Of a stretch of 64,000 nt of DNA, positions 22,931 to 34,850 are shown in pieces. The notes beneath the pieces were generated by a model. It ran no database searches. It saw nothing but the letters and a program-made list of their open reading frames with translations, and had not been told where the DNA came from. A program made the position numbers and the translations under genes. Source of the stretch: Agelaius tricolor (taxonomy: Eukaryota > Chordata > Aves > Passeriformes > Icteridae); the NCBI GenBank assembly GCA_023055355.1, contig JALJCS010000001.1, positions 110,748,881-110,812,880 of the forward strand, read 5' to 3'. Numbering within the stretch: the stretch's first letter is position 1; the number at the start of each line of letters is the position of its first letter.

Positions 22931-23148
22931 GGTTGGATATTAGGAAAGGTTTGTTTGCTAGGGGAGAAGTCAAGCATTGGAACAATCATCTCCCCAGGTA
23001 AGTGGTGGAGCCACCATCCCTGGAAATGTTCAAAAAACATGTTTACAGGGCACTTCCTGATATGGTTGAGTGGGCACTGTGGCATTTAGTCAAAGATTGG
23101 GCTTGATGGTCTTGGAAGTCCTTTCCAACCTTAAGGATCCTATGATTC
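22931..23148 (+). mobile_element. CR1 LINE, 3' fragment
   Basis: GGTTGGATATTAGGAAAGG, AAGCATTGGAACAATC, GTGGTGGAGCCACCATCCCTGGAAATGTTCAAAAAACATGTTTACAGGGCACTTCCTGATATGGTT, AGTGGGCACTGTGG, GGGCTTGATGGTCTTGGAAGTCCTTTCCAACC and the tail ATCCTATGATTCC. It is a separate insertion about 30 bp after the preceding plus-strand copy, since both have the ATTAGGAAA start block. Confidence 0.92.
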
Positions 23149-23639
23149 CAAACTGGAGTGGTAAGTCTTTCCAAAGGGTATTGGTCTTTGTCCTAAGGTG
23201 GAGTGAGTGTCTTTGGGAGCTGCTTTCACCTCCCCATTGCCAGAAACCTCAATTACACATTTGGTTAATTTAATTTCTCTGTAGCTGTGATTAAATGGGA
23301 TGAATCTGACCTTTCTGTTTTCCTTTACTCCAAGGCTCAGTGACCCTCACTAAGGGCAATAAGGCCTGGCAGCAAGCAGCAGGCCAGTGCTAATTCTGGA
23401 GTAAATACTTGTTAGCCTGAAGCTCCAGTCACCTCTGAGCTCTTGGCTATCTATTCTCATGACAGAATATCAAAAAGCACTGTCCTTTTTAGGATCAACA
23501 CACATGTCACTGTAGAGAATATGAAAAATAAAACCTCTGCCTCCTCAGAGACTTGGGGAAATTTAAAATGTTTCTTGAGGTGGTTGGATTGTGGGTCATG
23601 GCTTTCCTGTGGGCCTGATCCAACAGTTAATTATGCTCT
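23149..23639. other. Unique sequence, no gene recognised
   Basis: No repeat or coding signal was recognised. Confidence 0.5.
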
Positions 23640-23960
23640 GTGGCTCTAAGGCTTTCCTAAACAAATAACTTATTGGTGGGCGAGGCTGTATAAAGATAAA
23701 TGAGATAGGGTCCTTGTAGCATTTAGTCATTGGATAAAACTAATACTCCAGAAAAGGGGTGTGAGCAAGGGGAAAATTTTCCTTTCGGTATTTTAAGGCC
23801 TTTTTTATTTTAGCCTAAATGAAAAGACAATGAGCAAAGCCCTGATACTGCTTGAGCTCCCACTATTATTTGCATCGGCACCTGACGCTTAATATAATTT
23901 TTGCTGAATTTTAGCTTTCTGGAAGCCAAATTTCTGACCTAAGCTCAGCAACTGGTTTCT
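23640..23960. promoter_or_regulatory. Candidate conserved non-coding element
   Basis: A repeat-free block with TTTCGGTATTTTAAGG, the octamer-like ATTTGCATCGG, CCTGACGCTTAATATAATTT and TATAAAGATAAATGAGATAGGG. Retained CpGs and dense A/T motif content suggest constraint. No coding frame seen. Confidence 0.35.
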
Positions 23961-25617
23961 GTTTGAGCAGAGAAATTTCCAGAGTCAACCATCTGACCCC
24001 ATGCTTCCTCTTACTTCTGTAGTTTATAGAAACTCACTTGAAAACTGGCAATATTTGGATTTTGGAACAAACTTAGCCCCTAAGCTGCATGCAGCGTTCT
24101 AAGAGTAGGAAGAGGTAAACACCAGGGCAAAGTCAAGGGATGTAGCTAATTTGCTTTGCAAAAGCAACTTATTTTTTTTCCCCTTGGGGAAAAAAAGTTT
24201 ACAAATTAATGTACATTTCAGTATAAATTTAATTTGTCAAGTTAACTGAAGATGGGACTGTCTCAGTAACCTGCTTTGGACACTCCATGATGTTGTTTAT
24301 GACATACATTTTTCCTCATTCTTTTGCCTAACAAATTGTAGAGAAAAATCTCAGCATTGTCACCAACACTCTCAAAACATTCCACTAGCATGGTGAGCAC
24401 CACAAAAGTTTGTTCATTTAACTAATTTCCAGTAGCCCAAATTCCAAATTAAAAAGGTCACTCACACTAGGACATTCAAGTTAACTTGGTTTTTTTAGAA
24501 ATATTAAGCAAAATAATCACTTCTATCTTTTATTCTGTAAAAAAAAAAAAGTTATAATCTGGCCTTAATTGGTAATTAAGATAATTTATTACAGTTATCC
24601 CGTGGTGCTTTAGCACTGACATGTTAGTTGCTGGGTAAAAAGAACAGGGAGGATGAAGTTACCCAGAGTTACATCTGAAAGAAAAAGTAGATTCGAATTT
24701 ACTGATTGTTTGATTTTGGTTTTATTTAACATTTGTTTCAGTGCTTGACTTAGCCTTTTTCTCTCTGGCATTATTTAACTTTTCACTTTTATGAACAATT
24801 AAAGGCAAATGAATATAAGCCCTTCCAAAACCAAGAATCTACTGAAGCCAAAGGGAACATCATCATTTTGCAAAAGAGAAAAAAAAATATTTACCTTTAG
24901 GCTACTTAAACACTCAATTTACCAAATTACCCCTGTTTAGTGTAATGGAATAAATGGCATGCATAGAGGATTGCTGTTGGCAGGGTATCATTAGAGCTCA
25001 AAAGGTAATGGGCCCTGAATAATGCCCCGAGGAGCCCTGGATGCTGCAAGCTGAAGCTGAATGACCATCTATCAGAAGTTAGAGGGGAGAACAGACACAC
25101 AGGAAAAGAAATCCAAAAGCTGAGCTTAACATTTTGTTGTTTTGCAGTGGAGATCTTATCCATGACTCTCAGATTAGCATGAAAAACATATTTAAATGGA
25201 ATCCTTTCCTTCAGCTGTAAATGCTTGGAGGTGAGATGGTAGTCCTAGGCTGTCTTTGTGGTCAATGGGAAGAAATAAACATTTCCACAACTGAGTGGAA
25301 TTGAGCCCACATAGACACCTAAAATAGGTCAGATGAACACCCACCATCACTAGCAAGTTCCTATTTTGTCATCAAGCTGCAAGTTAAGTGAATAAATCCT
25401 AGTCAGCACGATTATGGAGTGGGAGGGACTGAAAAAAAGATTTTAGACAATGTAAGTCTTAGGAAATCAATATTGTGTGGATCTTGGACTTACGTTCAGA
25501 GACTGAGACTATGAGTAATTCCTGAATTGTCTGTGTGGGAAGGATGATGGGACTGCCAAAAGAAAGCTCTTCACTCTTGCCTGCAGGACATCCCTGACAG
25601 CACTCATCTTCTACAGC
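23961..25617. other. AT-rich unique sequence
   Basis: Holds an A12 run near 24540 and many TTAAT/AATTA strings. No interspersed repeat or gene was recognised. Confidence 0.55.
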
Positions 25618-25870
25618 ATAGAATTCTAGGATCACAGAACAATAGGCCATCCTGAGTTGGAAGGAACCCATCAGGATCATCAAGTCCAACTCCTGGCCCT
25701 GCACAGGGCACCACAATAATCCCACCCTAAGAATATTGTTCAAACACTCTTGAAGTTTGGCAGGCTTGGTATTGCGACCACTTCCCTGGGGAGCCTGTTC
25801 AGTGCCCAGCCACCCTCTGGGTGAAGAACCTTTTCCTAATGTCCAACCTAAACCTCCCCTGACACAGCTT
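25618..25870 (-). mobile_element. CR1 LINE, 3' fragment (CAACTCCTGGCCCTGCAC subtype)
   Basis: ATAGAATTCTAGGATCACAGAA (inverted tail), TTGGAAGGAACCCATCAGGATCATCAAGTCCAACTCCTGGCCCTGCACAGGGCACCACAATAATCCCACCCTAAGAATATTGTTCAAACACT, GGGGAGCCTGTTCAGTGCCCAGCCACCCTCTGGGTGAAGAACC and CCTAATGTCCAACCTAAACCTCC identify it. Confidence 0.94.
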
Positions 25871-25910
25871 CATTTGGAGTTTTACAGTCCTGTTGTCACT
25901 GAGCTCAAGC

Positions 25911-25993
25911 TCACAGGGTGGACATCTCCCTATAGAGTGTGTCAATGACTTTGTCACAGGGTGGATATCTCTCTAAAAGTGTCAATGACTTTG
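25911..25993 (+). repeat. Two-copy tandem repeat, units 43 and 40 bp
   Basis: TCACAGGGTGGACATCTCCC...GTGTCAATGACTTTG (25911-25953) is followed directly by TCACAGGGTGGATATCTCTC...GTGTCAATGACTTTG (25954-25993). The second unit has substitutions and a 3-bp deletion. It lies 40 bp beyond a CR1. Confidence 0.92.
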
Positions 25994-26854
25994 TCCCATC
26001 CACCTACACAGCTGAAAGTCTCCACTGAAATGTCTCAGTTGTTATGGGACTTAACTCTCCTCCTCACAAATACAATTGCCTGCTTCCAAAATCTAAGCAA
26101 AAACAACCACCAAAAATCATTTTCCCATCTTTGCAAGTAGACTATGTCTTGTCAACTTTCATATCCTTTAATGACTCTTCCTTTCCTTTTACACATTGTG
26201 AGTCTGTTTTTTGTTTGAGGTTTGATTGTTTATTTTTGTTCTTTCATTTGGAAACAAAGGATTGATCACTGATTTAATTTTGGCAGTAACTGTTAATTGA
26301 TTTGGCCTTAGCAACAGACCAGCAATAAGGAGGAGAAATAGCGATTCCATTTCATTGAAGATTTCACTGTTTTTTAAGCAAAAATGTATAAAATTACTAT
26401 TCATCTGCTGCAAAATTTAACTTTAGGCATTTGTAAAAAAAGAAAAAAGTCATAAACAAGGTTGATTCACATCATTGCCATTGAAGTAAGCCATCCTTTT
26501 CTACTGAACAAACAAGAAGTTAGGACATTCACTTTGGATGTGAAAAATCATTTCAGTTCCTCTTTTTTGCACAGAGGGGATTAATCCTTTATCTTTCAGT
26601 TGGTAAGGGAGTGTCTCCATGATCAGTGTGGAACATACCCTGAGGTGGAATGCTTTCTGTCATTCCTGGTGGTGCCATTTCTCTCTGCATAAATAATGAA
26701 ACATGCACTGAGCGTAGACTGAAATGCAGCTGTCCCACCTCCCAAGTAATCCTCCAAACACCAGGACACAGAGTCCTGGATATTTCAATATTTTTAAACA
26801 AAATGTAGTCACTTTAGAGGGCTTATAAAATGAGGAGAGCAACTTTCTACATGG
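25994..26854. other. Unique sequence, no gene recognised
   Basis: AT-rich; short frames only, no recognisable repeat. Confidence 0.5.
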
Positions 26855-27138
26855 GCAGATATTGATTGGGCAAGTGGAAATTGTTTTAAAATAAAAGGGC
26901 AGAGATTTAGATGCAATATTAAGAGGAAAATCTTTACCTAGAGGGTGGTGAGATCGTGGCAGAGGTTGCCCAGGGAACTGTGGCTGCTCCATCCCTGGAA
27001 GTGTCCAAGGCCAGGTGGGACAGGTCTTGGAGGAACATGGTCTAGTGGAAGGTGTCTCTGCCCATGGCAGGGTGGTGTTGGAACTGGATGAGTTTTAAGG
27101 TTCCTGCCATCTGAAACCATTCTATGGTTCTGTGACTC
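26855..27138 (+). mobile_element. CR1 LINE, 3' fragment
   Basis: From a decayed GGAAATTGTTTTAAAATAAAAGGGCAGAGATTTAGATGCAATATTAAGAGG, through GGGTGGTGAG, GGCAGAGGTTGCCCAGGGAACTGTGGCTGCTCCATCCCTGGAAGTGTCCAAGGCCAGG, GGTGTCTCTGCCCATGGCAGGG and GGAACTGGATGAG, to the tail CCATTCTATGGTTCTGTGA. Confidence 0.94.
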
Positions 27139-28084
27139 AATAAGAGAGTGTAAGGAGTGGTTACCCCAGAATATTACAGGATATTGGGATGAGTGGAGGC
27201 TCATATACACACAGGCATGGTTATCAAGTGAATTGAGTCCTAACTGTTCCTGTATCTCATGAAAGACACTGCAAAGCCTTGTTTTCAATTGGGTATTCTT
27301 TTCAGCCACAACTCTTCTTGACAGTTTTGCAGTAGACAGTATTATTCCAATTTTTGAAAGTATTTGAGTATTTAAGAATCTAAGTTGAAGTAATTATCTA
27401 TTAAGCCAAAATTATTATATTCCAAGTACATTTCTTATTCCAGATATCACCATTGTCTTCTTAATATTTACATATTAAGATTTTTTTTTACATATTTATA
27501 TTTTCTCTGTACCAAATGATTGAAAAATCTATTTCTCCTTTGAATCCATTTTACTGCTTTTGTCCTCTCCCAGAATTAAACTTTAGACTTTAAACTCTTC
27601 TCTACATTTAGGGTGAATGAGGAATTTTCTTTCATTAACCTTTGTTTGTGCTCTTGAAAATTGTCCTAATTTTGATCTAAAAATATTCCTCATCAGAGAG
27701 GTCTGGCACAAAACCTTGGATATCAAACAAAGTCTTGGACTTCTGTTTGCCAGGATCATATTATGGCTCTGAGTCTTTTATTTCCTCTCTTAACATTGCT
27801 ATAAGGTGTCAGAGCATCCTCTGTGATCTGTGATATGTTTCTTCCTAATGAGAGGAGGTTCTGTGGCATTTGGGGCCATGGATTTGTGGGGTTTTGTTTC
27901 AAATCTTTATTCTTACAATCATCTAAGGGACACAGTGGCTGAGTTTTAAGATAACCCTGCTAAACTCCTCATCAAGGGGCCATACCAAACATGGAGCAAA
28001 CACCAAGACAAATGACAAAAAGCTTGGCTGCATCTCTGTGTCCATCCTCAGCTGATGGAAAGGAAGATGGGCCAGGAGTGTTGA
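27139..28084. other. AT-rich unique sequence
   Basis: No repeat or coding signal recognised. T-rich around 27480-27510. Confidence 0.55.
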
Positions 28085-28235
28085 AGGGAGGCCAGAAATG
28101 GGGCAGCGTCAGAGCTCATTAATGTCACAACAACTCCAAAAGCCATTTGTTATTTAGACAAGCCCTGGGGCAATCCTAATTGACAGTGTGGAGCTCAAAG
28201 CCACCTTTACTCCCTGTCCAGTGGTGTTCAGCATC
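28085..28235. promoter_or_regulatory. Candidate conserved element beside an ancient SINE
   Basis: A repeat-free block with GAGCTCATTAATGTCAC, CCATTTGTTATTTAGACAAG and GGGGCAATCCTAATTGACAG runs directly into the MIR-like sequence. Dense homeodomain-type cores (ATTAAT, CTAATTG) suggest regulation; this is inference. Confidence 0.35.
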
Positions 28236-28395
28236 ATTATAAAATTTATCTCTCTTGATCTAACCCTGTGAGGAAGGGACTGGCTACCCCATTTGAGAAA
28301 CAGGTATAGAAATAGCAAACCACTTGACTTATGACATCCAGGACATTTATATCCAAGCCAGCAAGAGAACCCACATCACCTATTTCTTAGGCTGG
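28236..28395 (-). mobile_element. MIR-like ancient SINE fragment
   Basis: Plus-strand reading shows AACCCTGTGAGGAAGGGACTGGCTACCCCATTTGAGAAACAGG, then AAACCACTTGACTTATGACATCC and GCCAGCAAGAGAACCCACATCACC. This is the reverse complement of the MIR central core (ctgtttcctcat-type segment, then the internal core), allowing heavy divergence. MIR-type elements are tRNA-derived and far older than the CR1 copies here. The match is by eye. Confidence 0.5.
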
Positions 28396-29541
28396 CACAT
28401 ATATGTCCAAAACCATATTCTCCATATGTCAGACATTTTTTAGAAATATTAAGCAAATTAGTATTACATGGATTAGCAACAGATTGGAAGAATGATTAAA
28501 AAAATAATCAAAAAGCAATCCTAGAGTCTTCATATTCACATTGGGCCTACTTTAAAAAATGCTTTGATGATCATCTCTGAACATAAAAAAATTCAGCTTG
28601 CATCCTAAACATAGACATGCAAAATCTAACATCCTTTCTCTCTTTCTTCCTTAACATTACTAGGTTCTTTTTCTTAAACAAAAATAACTGATTTCATATT
28701 CCAACTAAGTTATCTTCTTTCTAGAGAGGTCCCCGTTTCAGATGGAGGGAGGAACAAAAATGATAAAATTAAAAATACAATCAGGAAGGGGAAAAGTCTC
28801 TTTACTACCTTGCAAAACAGTCACACCTAGCTGATGCATAGGATATGTACCATTGCTTCCCCTTTAAATGGCATCTAAACTCTGCCAAAGACAAAATTTT
28901 AAATTAAAAACAATAATTGCTGCATGTTGTATTTCAGAGTCTGTTTTTTAAACACAAAGTGCTTACCTTGGAGAGATTTTTTATTTAAAAGGAAAAGCCA
29001 AATTTCATCAAGCCAGTATCAGTATCTCACAATATGTTTATTGAATGCTGATCCAGACAAAAACAACAGCTAAGTGGGAGGAAGTCTGCAGCTTTGTGTA
29101 TTAAAAGTGATAGAAAACAAAATCCTAACCTAAAAACATTTGATTCTGTACTCAGTAAGTCATGAAAAATCAAAACAAAGCCACTTCTGTAATTTAAGAT
29201 GATGCAAAGCCAAATCAGTTTAAGTGTTTTGATGGATTTTAAAAGCTGAGTGATGAGGACTGTCAATGTTAGAAATAAAAAAAAATGTGAAGAAAAAGAC
29301 TACTTTAGATCTGAAAGTTTATATTGGGCTTTCTTAAGGTTAAAAATGGAAAGCTACTTCATGCTTGTGGTCAAAAAGGAATGACAAAAGTCAGATGGTC
29401 CACAAAACTTAGAGTTTTATTCATAAATTATGCACTTGGAATGGAAGTCAGTGTTAGCCCCTGAAGTTCTAGCATGAGAGCATGTTGGGGGATTTTGGAT
29501 AAGGGATGAGGTAAAAGAGAAGAGAGAGGGAAATTAGAGGA
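28396..29541. other. AT-rich unique sequence
   Basis: No repeat or coding signal was recognised. Confidence 0.55.
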
Positions 29542-29664
29542 AGTGGCGGAAAGAAGGAAGGAAGGAAGTGGCGGAAAGAAGGAAGTGGCGGAAGGTAGTG
29601 GCGGAAGGAAGGAAGGAAGGAAGGAAGGAAGGAAGGAAGGAAGGAAGGAAGGAAGGAAGGAAGG
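29542..29664 (+). repeat. (GGAA)n microsatellite with a GTGGCGGAA satellite
   Basis: GTGGCGGAA occurs at 29543, 29568, 29585 and 29598, separated by GGAA/GAAA units. It is followed by about 15 uninterrupted GGAA units (29603-29664). Proline/serine-rich frames on the minus strand across it are artefacts of the repeat. Confidence 0.95.
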
Positions 29665-30889
29665 ATTCCAACCATGGTGGGAAGAGATAAGGGGGAATAC
29701 TTGACTGTGGAGCAATAAGTAGACTTTTCCCAAGGGAGGAAAAGGGCATTTTGGGTTTCTGATCTCCCTTTATGTCATGCTGAAAGACTTGCTTTATGTC
29801 AGTTCAGTTACAGAGAGAATTTATCTCTCCTGGGTTTTAGCTCATATCATGATTATAGATTCACTGCAGGTAAGCAATAACCAAGTCCTTAAACCAACAC
29901 AGCAGCCGTTGAACCTCCCCCTGAAGGATGTCTCTCAGGTAATTAAGTAAACTTTGTTTTTTAATGACATTTTCTTTGGTTTGGTCCCTTGACCTACCTT
30001 TACTCAGTGATGGAAGAAGTTATTGCCTACAGATAATCAGGTATAACACATACTGAATATTCTTCTCTGGATATTAACTTGAAAATGGCTCTTTGGGTTA
30101 TTCTTGCTCATTGCATCAAGGAAAAACAAATGGACAACTGGCACAGCAGGTTATGTTGTGCAAGATGCTGAACTTTGAATTTCAGCCTTGAGGAGATTAA
30201 AACTTGATCACCACCTGCTTTAACTCATATTGCCATTCCTTGGAGACTGGAAATCAAGGGAGCATTTTGATCTGTGTATATCACCCACTTCTGAAATAGC
30301 TGGAGTTGTGGGCTGTGTTGACAACCACAGCTCTCCCGATGAACCTCTATCTTGAACACCTACAGATGGAACAAACGCCCCTTCAGAGACCCAGGGAAGA
30401 AAAAATCCCACTCTGCATTGACAGACAGGTGGTTGTATGGGGATACAAACCTTGGTTTAAAGAGCAGGCCGTGCATCAGTGCTGTGGGTTCACTTTTGGG
30501 AGGGTTGGGTAGCCGAAATGCCCCATCTACCCTCTGGCACAGAAGCCACCCTGTGTTCAAGAGGTGTTTGTGGTTCCATTTTCTGCTGTTCAGTGCAGCT
30601 CTTTGTGAGCTTGCTAACATTTAGTAAGAGATAACAGATTAAGCCAAGTGGAGGGATAATGAAATATAAATTAGTAGGTTTGCCAGCCTTTATCCACAGC
30701 ACTGTCAGAGTGTATTATCTGGTATATCTAGTTCAGAGCAGTCAGTTAAATTTCCCCTTATCAGAAACTGAGTGTGAAGTGTGGTAATGTTGCTAAGTGC
30801 AGAACAAAAATCTCTCTTTTTTTGCATCCCATGACTGCTCCAGGCAACATTCTTGGAAATCTCTGAGTAGGAAGGAAAAGAAGACCCTG
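29665..30889. other. Unique sequence, no gene recognised
   Basis: The part at 30300-30620 is less AT-rich and repeat-free (GACAACCACAGCTCTCCCGATG, GGCCGTGCATCAGTGCTGTGGG) and has overlapping short frames on both strands. None has a recognisable domain. It may be a conserved non-coding block. Confidence 0.45.
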
Positions 30890-31076
30890 AGATATATACA
30901 CTGTGACAAGCCAGGAGGCTAAGCTCCACCGGTAAACCGTCCTGTGAGCGGCAGTCGCCTGTGGCTGTGACATTACCACACTTTGCTCAGCTTCAGAAAG
31001 GGAAATTTAACTGACGACTGCTATGAACTGAAGCCACAGCCTAAACCAGATAATACACCCTGACAATACTGTCAGG
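30890..31076. promoter_or_regulatory. Candidate conserved CpG-retaining element
   Basis: Within 100 bp it has CCACCGGTAAACCGTCC, GAGCGGCAGTCGCCTG and TGACGACTG, a tight CpG cluster in AT-rich DNA. It ends at an inverted repeat CCTGACA-ATAC-TGTCAGG (31059-31076). No coding frame fits. Confidence 0.35.
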
Positions 31077-33395
31077 CAAAAAAGGCTGTGTTCCCATTGA
31101 TTTCATCGCATTGGAGACATATTACCCAGGGCTGTGTATGTTTGAGGGTATATGTGAACACTGTGGGAATATCAAAGGGAAAGACACACTGATTTGGGCA
31201 GAAACAGGCCTCACAGAGATAAATCCCCAAAGTGCACTGACTGAAATATATATTATTTGGAGAATGGGGCATGGAAAAGATATTGATTGTAATTATAACT
31301 TAATCCTCAATCTACATCTGATATACCCTGCTGGGTTTGTTTAAAGGAGTAGAAGGCAGGGAGAAAATCACATTTTCTGCATCTCTGGGTTGTTTCTGAA
31401 GGTCTGGAAGTCCAGTTTGTCAGCATTTTTTGATGGATGCAAACATCAATGGCAGACAAAACTAAAAGTTCGGAGCTTGGGCTCAGCTCAGAGAGGATCC
31501 CTGCTTCTCTAAGCTCCAGAGCCTTGGACTACAGATGCTCAATAAACATGTTTTGTGAACAAATTATGAAAGTGGCACATATAGAGCCACAATAAGTATT
31601 CTAAAATAATTTAAGAAGTGTTTTAAAAGAAAAAGGGTACTCATACTTTAGAGCAGCCCAGAATGAGAGGCCAGCCTCTAAGTATTTGGCTTTCAAGGAA
31701 ATGTTTCTGAAGTTGGAAAGAAAAGCTTGTGCTCAACTCCCTGTTTAACACTAATATTGGTTAGCCTTCATGTAGTTCTTCTCTTCTCACAAACTGTAGA
31801 CCTCAGTGCCTGTAGAAAATGCTACTTAAATTTTATATTATTTTCATGATGTCCACATTTTGTTTTGCTTAAGAAATATGAGAATTTGTTTCATAACCCC
31901 TTTCCTCTCTACTTCTTGCTCATTGATACTCCAAATCCTTGGAGCATAAATGAGGAAGGAAAGATGAAAAATAAGTGGTTCAAACTTTAAAATAAGCCAT
32001 TCTCTCATAAAAGTATCAAGGCTTCCAGCTGATCAGAATTTACTATTCATGGAATCTTGATCTACAGGTCTGTTGGACTTTTGGTGTCAATTTTTCCTCA
32101 AGAACTTGGTGAAGAACTTCTGGGTGTTAGAATTCAAAGCTTTCTCTGTTTGCAGTGATGAGTACTTCCAGAGCCTCTTCTTCTGCTACAAAATGTACTG
32201 CAAAATTGGAATGAGTTTACCAGGAGCATCTGAGTTGCTTGCAGGGCTATCAGAAGAAGGTGAACAAGTCTCACAGGTTTTAATTTATATGTGCAACGTG
32301 AGGTATAAATTTAGAAAAGGGAAGGAGGAGAAAAAATATTAATAAAACAAATCATTATTAATTGCACCTTTTAGAATGGAAGTGTAAAGCAGGAAAAAAT
32401 GGGTCTTTTCTCCATGTAAAATACATGTTTGGAACATTTGCAATTAACTCACTTCTCATTTCTCTGCTATGTTCTTAAGGTTCACATACTGTCTTTTTTC
32501 ATTCTTAAGAATTCAACAGCTTCAACCCCAGAATTCTGCAAAAGCCATAAATTAGGATCCGAGATGTTCTGATGTTTTATTTGAAATGTTTCATGCTGGT
32601 TTGCAGCTTCCAAATTAACATGAAACAGCACCAGAGGAAACAGAGGGATTCTCCTGCATTGTACAAAGAGCTATGTGAACTTTTGAAATACTGAGATCTC
32701 ATTACTGACAACATTTTGACCTCGGAATTTTCATGTGCTGACCTGGAGGCTGCCTTTGGAAGAAGAAATGCATATTCCCCATTCAGCATGACTGCATGGG
32801 TTTATCAAGCCAGATGATTTTTTTCAAATGCAAAGCAAGAGTACATGGCTTTCAAAAATGAGGAAAAGTAATTAAAAACGGTAGATATGAAAGCAGGAAG
32901 AATAAACGATCAGCTAGGAAAAAGGCAGACAGAATGCAGTCCTTTCTGGGGTACGTTTGGTAAGCTTTTATGTTTTGTTGCTAAGCCTGTTGAATCCCAT
33001 CCAGAGATCTGGGATTAAAAGCTCTGCAGAGGCTTAAAGTACCAAACAGAAAGCAGGGAAAGAGCAAGAGCTACTCGTCTTCTGAAGCTCCCTCTTGTTA
33101 CTCCTGTGACCCAGTTTTATTGGGAATGCTACTCAGCAGCAAAAAGAAAAAAAAAACATATCTGAGATAACATAATGGAACAAATACTAAGGAAACATTT
33201 TCTGTTCAGTTGGAAAAGAAACCAAGCAAAATATTCTGGTCCCACAGAAGCCAAAAGCAGTCAGTGCTAATGTCAACAGACCCAGAAGTTCAATACAAAA
33301 CCTTCTCAAAATTTGGAGTAATTATTTTAAAAGTCACTCAAAGTCAAAACTTGGGGAATAGCACTGCATTCTCACTTTATGGGTTGCAAGAACAA
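31077..33395. other. Unique sequence, no gene recognised
   Basis: AT-rich, with no interspersed repeat recognised over 2.3 kb. Short frames (31072-31344, 32073-32342, 32577-32789) show no domain. Confidence 0.5.
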
Positions 33396-33485
33396 GGATC
33401 TAAGGGGTGTCCCTGCCCATGACAGGGGTTTGGATAATTTATCTATAAGGTCTTTTCAAACCAAACCAACCTGTGATTCTGTGAA
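33396..33485 (+). mobile_element. CR1 LINE 3' tail fragment
   Basis: TAAGGGGTGTCCCTGCCCATGACAGGGGTTTGGATAATTTATC, AAGGTCTTTTCAAACCAAACCAACC and the tail TGTGATTCTGTGAA. Only the last 90 bp of the element is present. Confidence 0.88.
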
Positions 33486-34279
33486 TAAGTAGCTTATGAT
33501 GTTTCTCAGGGCTCAATAGATTTATATTTCTTTCAAAAGAAAGTCTGGAGACAAATCTTTATTGAGACCCACCACATAAGAGAAGGTACGTTGCACCAGC
33601 TGAAAATCTGGCCAATTGGTCACATTTTTTCCAATCTCTCTTCATTCAATTCTAATGTCCTGGAATGAATTCAGGAATTCTGCAGGGGTTGGACAAGTAT
33701 AGGAACCCTCAGGGAATGGGAAAAGGAAAGAAACTTTGCAGGGAAAGAATGGAGTCACTGCCGTCAGGACAACAGGTCACTTTAGGCTTGGGATTCAGTG
33801 CAGATTTCTAGCTGCTTTGCACTATGTCTAAGTCTTGTGAGCTCAACACTTATCACTGATCCCCCTGTTCCTTTGTGGGATTGTTGTATTCTATTGCAAC
33901 AAAATAATGCTGCAAGCAATTTCTTCTCTCAGTGTCATTTTCATTCCAGATTGCTCCGTGCTGGAAATTAGCTGGATGGTGTTGTTTAAACTGTTTTTAA
34001 AACACAGAGTGTAAAAACCTCACCTCCAGACTCCACAAGACTTCCCTAACCGACTATGACTGAATGGAAAATTCTGCTGCTCTGATTAAACTTATATGTA
34101 GAGGTGAATAAAATATAAAAGAGGTCTTGAGCATCATCTTTTATTTAGTGTCTTGTCCGATAAGTATGATCATACTTTTAAGGATCACAGTATATTTTTA
34201 GACACCTTGTAAAGCACTCAAGCTTTTGCTTAGAGTACTAAGAGTGTATGGTTTAATAAGCCAGTTGACAGAACATTAG
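33486..34279. other. Unique sequence, no gene recognised
   Basis: No repeat or coding signal was recognised. Confidence 0.5.
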
Positions 34280-34850
34280 TGACATCAAAGCCATGGAAAA
34301 AACCCTGTTTGCTTGCTCTTCCTTTCATCTGACTTTAAAATACAGTGCAATCGACAGGATTAGGAGAGAAAAGCACACATACACATGCAAACCAAGTGCA
34401 TTTCGTGAATACTGTGTGATGAACTGTTTGAAAATAATGATTATTTTCAGGAAACTGAGATATTCTTCTCCTTCTAAATGCACATCAGATTTTATGCAAG
34501 CCCACTGTCTCAATCTGCTCGTATGTTGCAATTTATCAAGGGATTTCTCGGGGATACCAGATTGATGCCATCTGGGTATTGTGTAGACAGGAAAAGTACA
34601 CGATGCTTCGCCTCCTTTCTGCTGTTAACCCCCAGTTTGTCAGGTTTGCTCTTGAAGACAGAGAATATTCAAGTTTCTATGTCTAATGTCAGGCTAGAGC
34701 CCCAGGAGAGGTGGTAGGTGGTTATATCCATCAGGTCACATCTGACATAAACACCACACATGGGACGCATCTCGCCCAACTAAAAATGTCCGCAGAGCTG
34801 GTTTCCTGCAGTACTCAGCAAAGCCAACACAGAGCAAGGGAAATTTAAGC
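34280..34850. promoter_or_regulatory. Candidate conserved non-coding island
   Basis: Repeat-free DNA retaining CpGs (GCTCGTATG, TTTCTCGGGG, CACGATGCTTCGCCTCC, GGGACGCATCTCGCCC, TGTCCGCAG) and containing AATAATGATTATTTTC and GCATTTCGTGAATAC. Frames on both strands are short and unlike known proteins. Interpreted as a candidate regulatory block. Confidence 0.4.

Noticed and set aside
29428..29749. Pro/Ser/Leu/Phe-repeat proteins, minus strand
   Set aside because: Direct translations of the GGAA microsatellite.
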